From: Pseudomonadota bacterium
GTDB taxonomy: Bacteria > Pseudomonadota > Gammaproteobacteria > Burkholderiales > Methylophilaceae
Direction of reading: 5' to 3'
Assembly (NCBI GenBank): GCA_029549705.1
Contig: JAKPIR010000185.1
Span: forward strand, 1-13,512
DNA length: 13,512 nt
The notes below the pieces were generated by a model. That model was not told where the DNA came from. It did not search any database and worked only from the letters and a program-made list of their open reading frames with translations. Shown piece after piece: positions 13,296-13,512 of this stretch. Each line of letters starts with the position of its first letter. Position 1 is the stretch's first letter. Position numbers and translations under genes: made by a program.

Positions 13296-13512
13296 ATGCA
13301 ACAGCAATATCCTTTCAAAGAAGTCGAACAATCTGCCCAAACTTACTGGGAAACGAACCAAACCTTTGCCGCCAGCGAGCAATCAGATAAGCCAAAATAT
13401 TACTGCCTATCGATGTTCCCCTACCCAAGTGGCCGCTTGCACATGGGGCATGTGCGTAATTACACCATTGGCGACGTTCTAAGCCGTTTTCATAAAATGA
13501 AAGGTTTTAACG
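13296..13512 (+). CDS. leuS: Leucyl-tRNA synthetase, N-terminal part (runs off the window)
   Basis: The first 72 codons and one base of a class I aminoacyl-tRNA synthetase that charges tRNA-Leu. The N-terminus reads MQQQYPFKEVEQSAQTYWE, then KYYCLSMFPYPSG-RLHMGHVRNYTIGD. HMGH at residues 49-52 is the HIGH ATP-binding signature, and MFPYPSG before it is characteristic of bacterial LeuRS. The rest, including the editing domain and KMSKS loop, lies beyond the window. The ATG at 13296 is supported by the usual N-terminus and a promoter ending about 35 bases upstream. No strong Shine-Dalgarno is visible. Confidence 0.95.
   Translation, partial: MQQQYPFKEVEQSAQTYWETNQTFAASEQSDKPKYYCLSMFPYPSGRLHMGHVRNYTIGDVLSRFHKMKGFN

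Noticed and set aside
13222..13482. Plus-strand open frame of 86 codons over the leuS start, and a minus-strand frame at 13149-13382
   Set aside because: Both overlap leuS, whose frame from 13296 gives unmistakable LeuRS sequence with HMGH; neither other frame shows a recognisable protein or start signal.
1..13512. CRISPR array, prophage, transposase, toxin-antitoxin, tRNA or defence genes
   Set aside because: No regularly spaced repeats, no tRNA-like cloverleaf and no such protein families were seen on either strand; all larger frames are accounted for by housekeeping genes.

Overview
The window looks like ordinary chromosome of a Gram-negative proteobacterium. LptD, SurA, LPS-type envelope genes and ubiquinone hydroxylases place it there. 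The moderate GC content, the protein styles and the gene order suggest a betaproteobacterium, perhaps a Methylophilaceae-like methylotroph. That last step is an impression from protein resemblance and was not tested by any search. No phage, transposase, CRISPR array, toxin system or tRNA was seen, and almost the whole window is single-copy housekeeping genes.

Left half, minus strand (reads right to left): amgK (4649-5665), a 227-base gap, then four tightly overlapping genes: murU (3702-4421), pepP (2395-3705), ubiH (1223-2395) and a second UbiH/UbiF/VisC-type hydroxylase (33-1226). AmgK and MurU form the short peptidoglycan-recycling route from MurNAc to UDP-MurNAc. PepP removes the first residue of X-Pro peptides. 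The two flavoproteins hydroxylate the ubiquinone ring. The junctions are ATGA, TAGTG and ATGA overlaps, so the last four genes are probably translationally coupled.

Right half, plus strand: from a shared 178-base divergent control region runs lptD (5844-8261), surA (8258-9574), pdxA (9578-10570) and rsmA (10570-11334), the classic lptD-surA-pdxA-rsmA cluster. SurA is the periplasmic chaperone that delivers outer-membrane barrels, LptD among them. The real rsmA start is the ATG at 10570; the open frame continues upstream inside pdxA but is not coding there. After a 239-base gap come adk (11574-12227), a DUF2189-type membrane protein (12311-13105) and the first 72 codons of leuS (13296 to the window end).

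No gene-free stretch exceeds 300 bases, but the gaps hold most of the unexplained structure. A dispersed hairpin repeat occurs twice (4527-4555 and 11393-11427), each time 3' of a gene and in the same orientation relative to transcription. A different GC-rich palindromic repeat (about 4020-4063) lies in frame inside murU and adds about 16 charged residues to the enzyme. Mutually exclusive hairpins occur between the DUF2189 gene and leuS, and a cluster of TTTTATC motifs lies between amgK and lptD. No wholly new multi-gene system is supported; the in-gene repeat and the dispersed hairpin are the observations most worth following.
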